From contig CM024187.1 of assembly GCA_013433145.1 (NCBI GenBank), positions 9,079,326-9,143,325 on the forward strand: DNA of 64,000 nt, written 5' to 3'. Numbering within the stretch: the stretch's first letter is position 1; each line of letters starts with the position of its first letter. Both the position numbers and the translations under genes were made by a program. The notes below the pieces were generated by a model that had not been told where the DNA came from, searched no databases, and saw only the letters and a program-made list of their open reading frames with translations. Source of the stretch: Ascaris suum (lineage: Eukaryota > Nematoda > Chromadorea > Rhabditida > Ascarididae). Positions 45,907 through 58,095 of this stretch are shown piece by piece.

Positions 45907-47238
45907 CACAAAACAGTCAGTGATATCCATCTAATTTTCTAGCGCTGCTAGAAATTCAGAGGAATAATGCGCAAGAGAAAATATTAATTCTACTAACTCA
46001 GAGAATGGAGGTTGAAGCGAGTTGAGAGACTTTCGTAATTCGACAGCACGAAATTTCTGTTCACAAAGAGCAGTTTTAATGAGAAGTCAAATAAGATCAG
46101 TATTGCTTTAAAACCTAAACGTGTTTCTCTCAGCTATATTCAGAGATGATGACGGATGAACCTCTTCTCAGTTCTTCGGCAAGCGAACGCTAACCATGTT
46201 CCCTGCTGTCCTCGAAAAATGTCATAAAACGACATCAGTGAGAAAATCAATTCCATTTCATATCATACAACGGTATATTCGATAAATGCATCATACATAA
46301 ATAACGTGTCATATGTGCACACAGAAATATCACGAATTTTATGCACAAAATATCGTAAGTGGATAAATGAAACTGTACCAACTACGGTGATCTGAAAGTC
46401 ATTCAAAGAAGTGCACATGTTATTGAGAGAAATAAAGGTCTCGAATGATGCGCACAGTTACAAAACATGGAAGAGAATGCCTAAGGAAACGCGATTGAAA
46501 CTCACGCTCTTATAAGTAAGCATTAACGAACAAAGTATAAAGGCTGTAATTTGCGAGTGAGGAACTAGTAAGTGTGTGGTGGTACTATCAAATGCGTAAA
46601 GTTTTATGAAGCAGGTGATTGCCACATGAGGATAACTTAAGAGAATGCAATGAAAGTAAAAATATTATAATCCATATTTGCGCTATATTTACACTTCGGT
46701 CATCTTAATGCTGTGCAGGTAGGAAGAGAGGAGGAGGAGAGGAAGAGGAAGGTGAAGGAAGAGAAACAGCAGAAAGAGAGAGGTTCGCTGAGAAGAATTG
46801 TGATGAATAGTATGAAGGTCTAGTTCTGTTCTCTCGGCCTTCATGGAAAATAAGGTGCAAATGATGCAAAAGTCACGGCACAAATGCTGTAGCAGAGGAA
46901 ATCCAACACCGCATTCAACGACTGGTGGAAGTTTATGAGTAAATATGACTGCCTAATGGGAAAGAGCTCTGCTGATAAAATACCCACTTTCGAAAGATGC
47001 TTATTAATAAAGTTCAAACAATGGCCACATTATGCAAGCTCAGCGAAGAAGTTTGGAAAATTCTGCTGGACCTAAAACTCATTGCAAGAGAGACGGTCGC
47101 ATATTCTTTTTTGCCAATAAACTCAGCACCCTAAACATCATAAAATTTTTGAGCAAGTCTTTTGACCCTCAGATCGCTACATCCAGAACACCAGCGTTAA
47201 TGAGCAAGCGATGGACGAAGAACATGGACCAGTCAATT
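45907..47238. other. Intergenic region upstream of ift54
   Basis: No gene is supported. A purine-rich tract of GGA/GAA units occupies 46721-46783. The Leu-rich minus-strand frame over it reflects that bias. Confidence 0.5.
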
Positions 47239-47244
47239 TTTATT
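47239..47244 (-). terminator. Poly(A) signal for the small secreted-peptide gene
   Basis: AATAAA on the minus strand, 76 bases past the stop codon at 47320. Confidence 0.45.
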
Positions 47245-47319
47245 ACAACTGGCAAAACAAGCCATTTGCGCTTGCACTTCAGTGGTACTGCGCGTTTCCG
47301 AACATGAAAAAAGGACACA

Positions 47320-47565
47320 CTACTTTGAATTAGTAGCAAAAGTGTTGTAGCATTCATTATTCGGTATAGAAGATCTCGAGGGGATCTTCGAGCATCCACT
47401 TTTGCATGTTTCACAAGCCACTAGACCCTTCGGGAAGCGTTTTTTGCACAACAACAATTCGACGGCTTCTTTTTCAACGTTTGGGAGTGAGAAAACATAC
47501 AACACTAAGTGAGCACAAAGAACAACAAGGAACAAATCTGTCGCAAACCTATCGTCTCGGTGCAT
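47320..47565 (-). CDS. Candidate small secreted cysteine-containing protein (81 aa)
   Basis: A single uninterrupted minus-strand frame of 81 residues. A TGCTGCTTTCAG acceptor ends 11 bases before the ATG, fitting spliced-leader addition, and a poly(A) signal follows. The N-terminus is a short charged lead (MHRDDRFATD) then a hydrophobic core LFLVVLCAHLVLYVFS, consistent with a signal peptide. The mature part has five cysteines, including CETCKSGC, and a basic KKRFPKG stretch that could be a processing site. No family is recognised; it could be a neuropeptide-like or host-facing secreted peptide, or a chance frame. Confidence 0.38.
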   Translation of the reverse strand: MHRDDRFATDLFLVVLCAHLVLYVFSLPNVEKEAVELLLCKKRFPKGLVACETCKSGCSKIPSRSSIPNNECYNTFATNSK

Positions 47566-50500
47566 AGCAGGTAACACTGAAAGCAGCAAAAGTGTATAAA
47601 TCGAAGCGAGTAAACTGCAGCTTAAAAGCTAGAGGAGTGAATGCATTAGCGATATCGGCGGAAAGCAGATTCCAGATTCATATAACGGGAAACTGGAAAC
47701 TGTGCAGAACATTGTTTGTACTGCAACGCGTTTTGGCGAGCTGAAGCTGACGTGCCTCGACTACGGGATGAACAAGCTGAAATATTTCTGAAAGTGTGGC
47801 GTCGGAAAATCCGCACACACCTTTGTAACAAAAAAAAAAGCCAAACTGGAGCCTGGATACCACATTGATTCAAGCTTTACGACTTTTAGCTGCCTAGTAC
47901 AATTTGGATGGTTCGAACTACGATGAATTTTGTGGAAAGCACTAAAGGTAAGGTATTTCTGAACATTCTTAACAACCTGATATCGGGAGCCAAATAAGGA
48001 GACGAAACATGAGTGTTGAATGTTTGCAATTCCAACATTTTGTTTATAACTAAGTAGACCGCTGTCAAGCTATAAAGTAATTTGCGTTCACTTGTGAAAA
48101 CTTTCGCGAAAACCTCCAATAAGGAAGACTAGTACTGCAGCAAGCTAGTACCAACAACTGATGAGTATTTTGTCCCCTAAAACACCATCAACGATATTGT
48201 TTAGTGGATCAAAACACACAATCGAACCGAACACTTGCTAAGCAGGTCAGTAGAACGACACAACTAGAGAATTGGCATCAAGGTTCTGTCTAGTTGTCTG
48301 AGTGCGAAATACTCCCTAAGAGCGCACTAATCTAACGAATCTACAAGCGCTTCGAAATCACTATGAACACCAACCTCCAAAAGACGTTCATAAAGGTAGT
48401 GCTGCAGCGCACTCAATCAGTGTTCGCATAGAAGGCAGCGTGTTCGCAAAGATATACCAAAACCTGTGCAGATGTGCTATTGGGAGTGCGTGAATGCAGT
48501 GAATGAAATAGCGTACCGGCTTCAATGCGTCGTTGCGTAGCCAAGGCAACACGCGAGTAACGTGGCCTTCATTACTTCCCTCGCATAACGTTTGAGGCTT
48601 TTTGCGAAGAAGGTGCATATCCTTGAGCCCTAAATGCAATTTTAGCTTTTCTTCGAGCGCCATCTGCGGTTTTATACGATAGTTTCCTATTGCATCTCAT
48701 ACAAAACGAAACACCACGCAAGATGCGGAATAACATGAAACAGCTCACGAAGCTGATAAAGCAAACCGTAGTCAGTGTTGTTATTCGGAATAGACTGATT
48801 CTGTCAAGTTCCTTTATGCCTAAATATAGTTTTTGAAGTGAAGAGTGAAAGAAAGATAATGGAATATAGAGGTAAGCCGAGAAAGTGCAAAATATGGCCA
48901 CCAAAGGCAACATATGAGAGGAATGGCACAGGCTATGGCGGATTCTCCTTTTCTGCAATCTACTTTCTACAAACAAACGCTTTGAAAAAAGGCAGTTTTC
49001 ATCAAGCATATTTTTCAGCTCCAATAGATTTATTCAAAAATCATTAAGATGGCAATATGTGTTGGACGGTACAAAAAAGGACCTACAATTGCTTTATGAA
49101 TAAATATTTCGAAGAATGTCCTGCATAGCGACAAGCAGTTGTCTGCCGCCAGCACTTAAAATAATGGAAAACTGCTAGTGCAAATATCTCTTGAGTATAA
49201 ACCTATCCTCAACTATGCATCCAACAAAAAAAGAGAACTGTTTAACAACTAGCCATTTTCACCTTCCGTCCCTCCCTTTCTCGCCATCTTTCTAGTTGAG
49301 CGGAACAAGGCATATATTTTTATTTTAACCTCTGCGTACCTGTACAAGGTACTCACACGCATTTGCACTGGGTGGACACTTTGAAGCTTCGTCCTCGATT
49401 ATACATCTCCTCAAAAAGCTAAGAAAAATGCGAGTTCATAATAATCTTACCCCGCTCTACCTTTGACCTGAGGATTATTCCTTCTCTTCTAAGTACGAAC
49501 TGACTGGTGCAGTGAAGACAATTGCAAATATGTCGTAGGGTATTGTGTCCGCTGTCACTTAGAGCTGCAACCGTCCCTAACTTACATGCTGTCAAGATCT
49601 TCCTTCACATTTATTACCTAGTTGATGCATTACTGCAGTAACACTTTCCATGGCCCCGCTGTAGTTTCATTGCTCGTTATTGTTAATGGCGATATCGTAT
49701 GCTTACCTGCTCTATGCTATGTATTTGTGCTTCGTTTTTCACGTTTTTCTGGTTTCACTTCACCTCTACCCCTGAGTTTCTTTCCATCTCTCAATTTCTT
49801 TCCTTCATCTCAAACTGTGAACGAAATGTCCCACAGCAGAATACAAATCAAACATTCAAACGAGGTAAATTTTCGGAAACTATAAGCCACGGGATTCATC
49901 AACGAGTTTTACGATACCGGTGACCTTAAGTGCTGTCTACAATCTCTGAAGTGAGCATTTGCACAGAACACGTTCGTTGTTACATTGCTTCTTTGGAGGA
50001 GAGACAAGAGCTGTTGTCACTCATTGAAGTTGTTGAGCACCACTAAACCTTCGCGTTCTTGAAAAAGTCTTCTAAATGGAACATTCCATTACCTCGTACG
50101 ACAGAATTAACGGAAAAGATACAGAGCATACAGCATTTTTCTCCTACACTTTTTATCCAAAAAAGAACGCATAATTGCCTCCTCTTTTACTTCATAGAAC
50201 GAGATACTTATAGTAGCGGAAGAGGGTTTCACTGACTTTTATTCTTGCAGGTGGCAACGTGATATGCATTCGGAGTGAAACAACAATGCGCGCTTTTTAC
50301 ATAGCTCTCCTGTAATCCTCTAAAAATATAAATGAAAAACTGTGATGACCTAAACTTACTCTGGAAAATACACTGTAAAATTATATTTTTTAATTTCTCA
50401 AAATACAGTTCAAAGATGCCTCATTTTCGAAGACAGCATTAGATACTGAGAGCTTTTAACAATAAAGGGAATTAAAACGGAAACAAAACTGTTGCGATTT

Positions 50501-50681
50501 GACAGCAAAAACCTTTTCTCGTACTCAGATCACTAATCCTGACCACATATAAAAATTTTCTTCCGCAATATGTGAAGCTATAAGATTAGACGAGCGCGTA
50601 GTCTCGTCTACTTTATACTTACTGCATTCTCACCAATTCGTCTCCGTTGCCAACGCCATCGCTGATGTGCATACATGCATA

Positions 50682-50705
50682 GCATGCACATATGCGTGTG
50701 CGTAT
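50682..50705. repeat. 24-base alternating purine-pyrimidine tract
   Basis: Perfect purine-pyrimidine alternation (GCATGCACATATGCGTGTGC and four more bases), related in composition to the tract at 12580. Confidence 0.75.
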
Positions 50706-51671
50706 TTAAAAGATGACGTGTGTGCGAATCAGTTACGTGTAGAAACGTCATCTGAAACCCAAATATTACTACCGGGTCATTCTAGCCATGGAAGGTTCAA
50801 ATCACCGTGGTGAGTGAAACATACATTCATTCGTGCTACGGACACTTTTCACGTCGGTGCCCAACGTCGGCCACGATATCCATCCGTGGTGAAAGTGCAT
50901 CGGGACAGAAATGTTCATTTGGAACAAACTAATGAATTGAATGCGGCACACTCAACTGTGGTGCTCACGAAAAGCTCATAATTCTGTGCGGCGAATTTAA
51001 GTACACGTCGTTGCCCTGGATTCATAGGTGGACCCTCGACTTTATGGAGCATTTAGCTACGCAAGCGATCTATTTTCGTCGGACGATGCCATCGATCCGT
51101 CGTGACAGTCATCAAACGAGCTATGCTCGTGCTTCTAAACTCCAACTCCGAGCGATGACTCTATTGCCGATAACTATTGGAGTTGCGTCGCTTCTCGGAT
51201 TTTTCTATCCTGTTCCTTCGTGTGGCTCTCGAAGCGAAAGCTTGCATGAGCTGAAGCCAGACAAACGCCCATGCGCTGCCTACTTGATCAATAAATGCGT
51301 GCATGTGTGCGCACGCTTCTGCGGCTTTCTGCTATAGCGTTCCTCTTCGTTCCGCAATCGGTCCTTTTCAAGCGACGTGTAGCGTTTGTTTTGCAGCTGT
51401 TGACCCTGTGCTGCGAAGGGAGTAGTTTCCGCTGCTGTGCCGCCGTCTGCCTCTACAGCTATTTTGCTGCACTTAATCTTATCACCATTTTCGCGTTCTC
51501 TGTATTGTTCTGTTTCACCACACTTATCTGTACTGCTCCTTTTTTTGCACTTACTACTACTCCTCCTTCAAAATTTCCCTTTTCTTTCTTCGAAGTTATA
51601 TTTTTCTATGACTTGCGAAGATCAGTTTCTACATATCTGTGTTTATATGTCTGCGTGTTCTGTAGTTTCAG

Positions 51672-51753
51672 GTCTGCAACCCAACTTAAAGATGCCGGTG
51701 AATTTTTATGCAGCCGGGCGGATCGCAAAAGACAGTCTTTTTTTAAAAGATTT
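51672..51753 (+). CDS. Candidate internal exon, unidentified protein
   Basis: Flanked by a TCTGTAGTTTCAG acceptor and a GTAAGA donor, this 82-base interval in phase 2-to-0 encodes SATQLKDAGEFLCSRADRK then RQSFFKRF. A frame from the next TTTCAG acceptor at about 52.47 kb is phase 0 and open for about 50 codons, which could continue it. I cannot assign a family. Confidence 0.3.
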
Positions 51754-53743
51754 GTAAGAGCGACCGGGTGGCTTAAAACGTGAATGGTCTCTTGCGTAGG
51801 TTTTATTATTTGGTGGCACTTCATGAAACCGGTTGGTCCGGTGAGAGGAACAATTGAAGCACAAAATGAATTGGAGCAGCTCTCCTTCGCCTCTTCGCCT
51901 ACTGACTGTTTCAAAGAAATATTCACCTTTGTCGTTTATTTTTTTGGATTTATTTCGTCGTTTGTTTAACTGAAGCTGTGTGTATTGTTGTATATGCTTA
52001 CGAAATTGACGATGCATGCAGTCCGCTATATTCTTGCTATTCCCCAGTCTCTGCCACTCTGCAGACGGGTTTAAGCTCAAAGGTAGCGAAGAGGAAAAGG
52101 GGAGGGGAGCTGACATTTAAATTGTTCAGAAATCACGATGCAGAGAGCACCCAAGTATTATAACTCCTGCTTAATTGAGCGTCCACATAAAACTTGATGT
52201 GAATACAGTTCTAAAAATGTCATCCGATTTTCATCGAAATCCGTCCATTGATGAAATTTGGATTCCACTAAAACGAAAGCGCATATGCGGGTATTGCTAA
52301 GTGTACAGTTTACTTCAATAAACAAGTATTTATGCGTTCGAGCAATAAGCAAAACAGTAACTGCATGAAGGTGTTTGCGCGCACACGAGGCAGTGCTTTT
52401 CTTCTCTCATCATATCTTCGTTCGTTTCACTGAATCATTTTCTATCTCGTTGTTTTTGTCGCTTTCAGAAAATTTATTTAAGCACTACTACGCAGTCATT
52501 TTTCAGCACATCAACGTTGTATAGCAACAATGAGTTTCAGAGATCCCTATTATTCAGTTTTACAGCACTAATAGGGCCCTTCATCCCTCCGTTGACATTT
52601 TTTTTTCTCAAATACTCCCATCGCTAACCTTTAGCAAACATTTGGTGGCTTCAACGACCGTACTCTCTAGTTGTCTTTTTTGGAAGTCAAAGACTGCAAC
52701 TAGAGCTGCTGGGTATCGAATTCATTCTGATGAGTGGGCCATTAGGAGTGAATGTATTTTATGGGGTTTGTTTGGGTTGTTTTTCGCATTTAATCCTCAA
52801 AAATGGCGTAGCGCCATAATCCTCAACATAACACACCGAATCGTGCTGCCCAGGAAAGAGCAGCTGTATTTGCACAAAAAGTGGTTATTTTAACTCACAG
52901 TTGTTTTCCGTGCCTGTGCAGAATAAAAAAAAATCTGCTTACTACGCTTAGTCACTTGCTTTAAAGCGTCGTGTTCAGGGGTTTATAACTGCCACCGGTC
53001 AGATATGAGGAGAACGATTTTTGAAGAAGGTCTGTAGCGTGTCCACCGCCTAGAGAAATTCTTATTAGGCGTCTTCGATCTTTTTTTTTTTTTTAAATAT
53101 TGACGTAATCGTTTAATTTAGCGAACTTCATTGCAAAAGCACATATGGAGCCAGGATTAGTGACTTTTTTGACGTGTCAATCTTATCATTTCTAAGCGTT
53201 TGCATAGTTTAATATTCGTTTGCCTCGAATGATTTGTATTGCTATAATTAGGTTATTATTGTTGAAAGCGGATTGTTGCTTCCGTTTAAGAGATTTTCTT
53301 TGGAGAGGGAAATGGAAGGGAGGGAGTTAGTCGAGGATAATTGACTATGGATTCAGAACGGTTATCCAAAAATTGTATTCAGTAACGCCACATCTCTCTA
53401 AAAGCGATCTTTAATAGGCTTATGACAAAAAACGGGAGCGCAGGTGGCTTACTTGTTCACGCAGTCGCTCGTTTACGCACCATGCAGCGAATGAATGATA
53501 ACCAGAGTGCGACTTACGATCGCATCGGGGCGTAGGCGTAAAGCTTCGACGGAATTCTAAAGGGTACAATCCAATAATGGCAATGCAGCGGGCTTTCTTG
53601 CTCACGAATTCATATAAATATTACTGGCGCACTCCATTCATTATATAAGCATTTTGTCCTCCTGAAAGGTGCCCGATATTTCTTTGGATTCACGTCATTT
53701 TGAGCTCCACTTGCGGTCACTCCGAATCTTTCTATTAACGCTG

Positions 53744-56700
53744 ATGTCTGCTACACCGAACAAGTCACAAGTCATAGTTTCTGCGCTCTTGCGCTCCGCG
53801 ATTGAATCCGTCGATTGCACTTCTAGAGAAATCGAAGTGAAAATGTTGGAAGGATTCGTGGTGAGTACTGTCTAGAGTTGCATCGTAATTCCGGCTTCGT
53901 GATCATGTAGTTTTCGCATTCTTTTGGCATCACAATTCCCGCTTTTTGGAGCAAAAACGACGACGGGAACAACGGCCATGAAGATAGCGTCATAACATGT
54001 TGCCATGAACGTTCATTAAGTCACTCTATTGCTTCAACGTCTTTGGCGTCTTTTTACATGACTTCACCCACAAAGTGAATAGAAAAAGCTGGGATCTTTC
54101 ATTACAAAGTCGGAAGTAGTTTCATGTATGGGATATTATTTTTACCGTACATTTTGTTGAATGGCGCATCATGTTTGAGGGGAAACAGAGTTGCGCCTTC
54201 ATAGTCTGTCTAGCAGAAAATGACATTTAAAAGAAGCGAAATCAAGGTGTCGCAGCAAACGAAAAACATAAGGCATAATTTTTGTGTTTGCTATCCGGAC
54301 GCGAGGTGAGCAAGGGATCATCTGCGAAGAAGGCGCGAGGCAACCACATAGCACTGTCGATGTAAAAGACTCGGCATGATAAATTTGGGTAATCGCATAC
54401 GTGAAGATAGGGATGATAAACTCTTTTCAAAAAATTCAGCGCAGACTTATAAATGCATCATCCTCTCGGTTGGATTTCTATGGGTAGGAACTTTACTATC
54501 ATACTTCAGCCATTGGCTTAACAGTAACATACTTTAAAAAATCTGCAGATCACTGTAGAAGATGATTCATCCAACATCAGTTTATCACTTATTCATGGAA
54601 AGGTACTTCACTGCTAGGCACTGGACAAGGTCTCTGTTGAACAAATATAAATTTTTTTTGAAAGTGAACATGAAATTAGCGTTGTGAAAATGTGCACTGG
54701 TGGCGGAAATTTCATCGCTCGTGTGCGCTTTATAACTGTAGTCGACGTATTCTCAGAAATAGATTTATTGATCGCATACACCGGTAATGTTGCACTTTCT
54801 CAACAAATACGCTACTGCATATACTTATAAAATGTGGTATAATTACTAATTGTAAACTCCGTCGCCTATGTTTGTGGCAGTTCTTCAAAATCGATGTTTA
54901 TGCGAGGTGAGGTTTGTGGAGAAAACAGAGGAGACCTGTGTTGTTCGCGAAGCTTCAAAGTGCACAAATATTCGAGGGGAAAATGATTTCTCAGTCTAGG
55001 GAGGCTTATGGAGAAAGAGGTGGAGAAATTGCACGACTTGCGCTTGAGGGTCCATCTATATCTGCAGCTGCAGCGTATGAAAAGGAAGTTAATCCACATG
55101 GAAATATGGTATTTGTTGTCAAAATTGTCTGAACAAATCGCCGGAGCGAATTTAGAGCTTCTGTCATTAGAACGTAATGGAAGTTTCTCATTGTAAGTTG
55201 GATAGTTTTTATCAGTTTATTAGAAGTTGATGGGTAAAAATGCAGTCGGGAATGGGAGAATTTCAATTTCACATTGCCCTAATGTCATTGGATTAATTTA
55301 CTAATTTTCCAGCGAGGAAGTACACTTTTTTTAAGTGGTCGAAGAGGAGAATACGAACACAGAATTCGATGCTAGTCTAACTCAAGCTTTTTCCAATGCC
55401 AGTAGGGAATTTTTCTGTTTAAGCACAAAAAAGGAAATAGTACCATTGGGGAAAGCTGATGTTTGCTGTGGGTCGCTTAATGTCGAGGGTTGGTTGAGCT
55501 CCTGTCAAAATGAGGCCGAGAAATTCACTCAGATTGCAGCATTGCAATTTTTGCGATCTTGCAACGTCAAGGTACAGCTGCGTATGTGAAGCGGTGACCT
55601 ATTCAAAGAAAAATCGCTCTGCAGTTAATCATGGCTCGTTCGAATCCAGAAAAGGCCGTAAATGGACTCGATGTTTAGCAGCACTTCTCTGTGTATTCGG
55701 TGCATCCTTTGTGCACTTCAGGAATTCGGTGCTATCAGTTCATTTAGTATAGGATTCCCTTGTACATATGTGCAAAATTTTTCATGGTTCTCAGCGAATT
55801 GGAAATTATCCCTCACTAGGAATATGGTGCGTGACTGCTCGAAGACGTGCTTACTAGGGGAACAGATCAATGTTTAAAGTTTTTCAGCTGCAACCAAGAG
55901 ATTAAATTTGCTTGACTTCTATTCGTAACGTGTGTCCTTGCGAATTAGTGGTCAGAACAACTGGTGCGGGACTCAACTGCTTGCTGCATCGTCAACTACG
56001 CCTGCTGAAACAGAGTAGTTGCGCGTTTGGCAGCTTCGGGCCAATGCTCAGTCTCGCTAGGGTCATGCATCGCTAGGGTCAGGCGGAGGTGGAACAGATT
56101 TGTTCGTTTGAGGTTCAAAAGTTTTAAATGTCAGGCAGCTGGGTAGTGTTCAACGGCTAGAATGATTTTCGGCAAAAAATGTCAACAAAAGTCTTTACCT
56201 TTTGAAGACTAGAGACATCAGAAAACCGGCAAGATGCACCTTAAACTCACCATCAGCAATGCTCATCCTACCAATAACTCTTATAGTCTGCTGTACCCAC
56301 ACCAAGTATAGCACAACATTGTTCTTGATTTCTTAGTCGCAGGTACAGTATGACTATGCTACCCTCTGATTATTTGAGGATCGTGAAAATCCAATTTCGT
56401 AACAATCCTATACTCGTAAGCGAAACATGAATAGGGCAGTCAGTTTTCGAAAAATGGTGTAAGTGCAGCATTGTGCCATTCTTGTGGGGAAATGTAATTG
56501 CAACATTATACCAGAAATCTCGGCACGATGACTGTACTGATGTTCAGCGTTCAGAGTGGTTGATCTCTCTGATTTTGGGATTTGGTGCAGCCATTCCCTG
56601 TTATTCGTGCCGTTCAACCTTAGATTCGTACATATAATCAGTTATTCACTAAAAATGTTCACATTGAGGATTTCCTTCAGACCATCAAAAATGAGCATAG

Positions 56701-57241
56701 TGAGTAATTTTCGAGAAAGTATTGTATCGTGGTATCGGTCAGAAGTGATCGATGAGGTGCTTGGGAAGGTTTCAGTTGCTTGGCAATTTTGTTGAAAAAC
56801 AGAGAACTTAAAGAGTATTGAGTATTACAGAGATTACTGTATAAATTTTAATACCTCATAAATTTCTATCGCTCCTATAAAAACGCAAATTTGTTGGTGC
56901 CTTTACAATTAGGTCATCAACCTCATTCGTTTAATAGCACGAAATGAGAATAAAAAATATTTCCTCATAAGTTTACACTGCTCAGGTTTGAAAGGCTACC
57001 AGTGGAAGACGGACTGCTAATAATTTCAATGAAGGTTTAGTTGATTTAGACGCAAATGATAATGTTGAATTGAGAAGCTAAACCATTCCTTTTTTCAATT
57101 TATCTCAATGCGCATGCCGACTATTACCTTTAATTCTTACCTCTGTGATTATTTCCAGGTGTCCGACAAAAAAGACTTCTACTTAGCGGCGTTTTCAGTG
57201 ATCACGGTGATCCAAGAACCTTAACTGATCCAAGATATTAA
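53744..57241 (+). CDS. Unrecognised coiled-coil protein, seven-exon gene
   Basis: Exons 53744-53860, 54549-54602, 54881-54906, 54995-55173, 55336-55571, 56681-56699 and 57159-57241 are all in phase and encode 237 residues; an AATAAA lies 68 bases past the stop. The protein starts MSATPNKSQVIVSALLRSAI, has an acidic stretch ITVEDDSSN, a strongly heptad-patterned helix (about 66-125: LMEKEVEKLHDLRLRVHLYL and onward), then a Cys-containing region (ADVCCGSLNVEGWLSSC) and a basic/polar end (VRQKRLLL, DPRTLTDPRY). No signal peptide or membrane helix. Exon 3 (26 nt) and exon 6 (19 nt) are microexons. An alternative exon 4 donor at 55192 (GTAAGT) with the TTTTCCAG acceptor at 55312 leads to a stop after a few residues. 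I do not recognise the family; structure suggests a cytoskeletal, kinetochore or tethering component, which is only a guess. Confidence 0.6.
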
Positions 57242-57308
57242 CTGACAAATAATTATAGCAACAACGGTTGCGCGCATTTTTTGTGTCGTATTCGTTAGCT
57301 TCTTCTTA

Positions 57309-57314
57309 AATAAA
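57309..57314 (+). terminator. Poly(A) signal for the coiled-coil gene
   Basis: AATAAA 68 bases after the TAA at 57239-57241, which supports the chosen last exon. Confidence 0.6.
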
Positions 57315-57599
57315 AATGCAATAATACTGGTATTATTCTAATCAGTTATCATATCCGCTTATCGAAAATTCGCTACTGCTCAAGGTTTGTCAAACTTCGT
57401 TATATGCTATTTTATGCATCCGACGATGCAGTTCAAACACTGACAAAGAGGGGTGTGTTATCTGTTATTCACCATTCCTTGTGATCCAGGCGTGCTAATC
57501 GAACAAAAGATCATTCCCGTCCGTCTTCTTCTTCTTAGCCGCTTAGGTCAAAGGGTCCTAATTCAGCGGTACGCTATCGATTAGTAGTAAGGGTCGAAG

Positions 57600-58095
57600 T
57601 GTAAGGGTTCCAGGCCCCGTTTTGCACCTCAGCCCTTAATTTGTCCCGGAAGGGCTAGCAAATTCCTTCTCCTTTTGAGGCTCGAACAGATGCTGTGTAA
57701 CTGACAACAAAACAAGAGGTTAAGATTTTTATTAACGCTTTAAAAATCAGCAGTAGTAAAGCGGAGGGGACAACATAACAGCAGGGGGATGTCGCTTCGA
57801 CAAGACATTCGCATGAATAGTGCCATCTCTGCGCCAACGAGCACCGGGCACCCCTTACGCGCGACCCACTTCACGGCTCCAGTGGCCATCGCTACAGCCC
57901 GAATCGATCCTTGCAAGTGCGACAACTCACGTGAAAAGCTAGAAGCACACTCATGTCTTGTAATCAAACATGCTGTCCTTTTATAGATATCGTCCCTTGC
58001 AAGTTATTTGTAGAGACTTTGCTGTATCCCATGACCATTACTTCTCTGCTTTGCCCAAAAGCAATTGGTCTATGGTTTCTTGATCACCCCTCACA
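57600..58095. repeat. Dispersed repeat, copy 2
   Basis: Collinear with 35310-35780 in the same orientation, diverged by substitutions and small indels. Its minus-strand frame includes KWVARKGCPVLVGAEM, the counterpart of KWDGRKECPMLVGADM in copy 1. It begins about 290 bases after the coiled-coil gene's poly(A) signal. Confidence 0.8.

Larger units (their letters stand above)
47577..53743. other. Intergenic block with one exon-like fragment
   Basis: No complete gene could be built. Long frames at 48.6-49.0 (minus), 51.0-51.8 (plus) and 51.6-52.1 kb (minus) overlap each other. A Kozak-like ATG near 50791 with a GTGAGT donor seven codons later has no in-phase partner. The one piece with strong sites at both ends is at 51672-51753. 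Confidence 0.4.

Noticed and set aside
46180..46220. AACCATGTTCCC as a possible RFX X-box upstream of ift54
   Set aside because: It does not satisfy the X-box consensus at several positions on either strand.
50780..50830. tRNA B-box-like GGTTCAAATC and a Kozak-like ATG with GTGAGT
   Set aside because: The T-stem does not pair and no A box or acceptor stem is present; the short exon has no in-phase partner.
55888..55905. Alternative last exon of the coiled-coil gene (LQPRD then stop) after a TTTTTCAG acceptor
   Set aside because: It is in phase and possible, but the microexon plus the 57159-57241 exon gives a longer frame with a poly(A) signal close behind.
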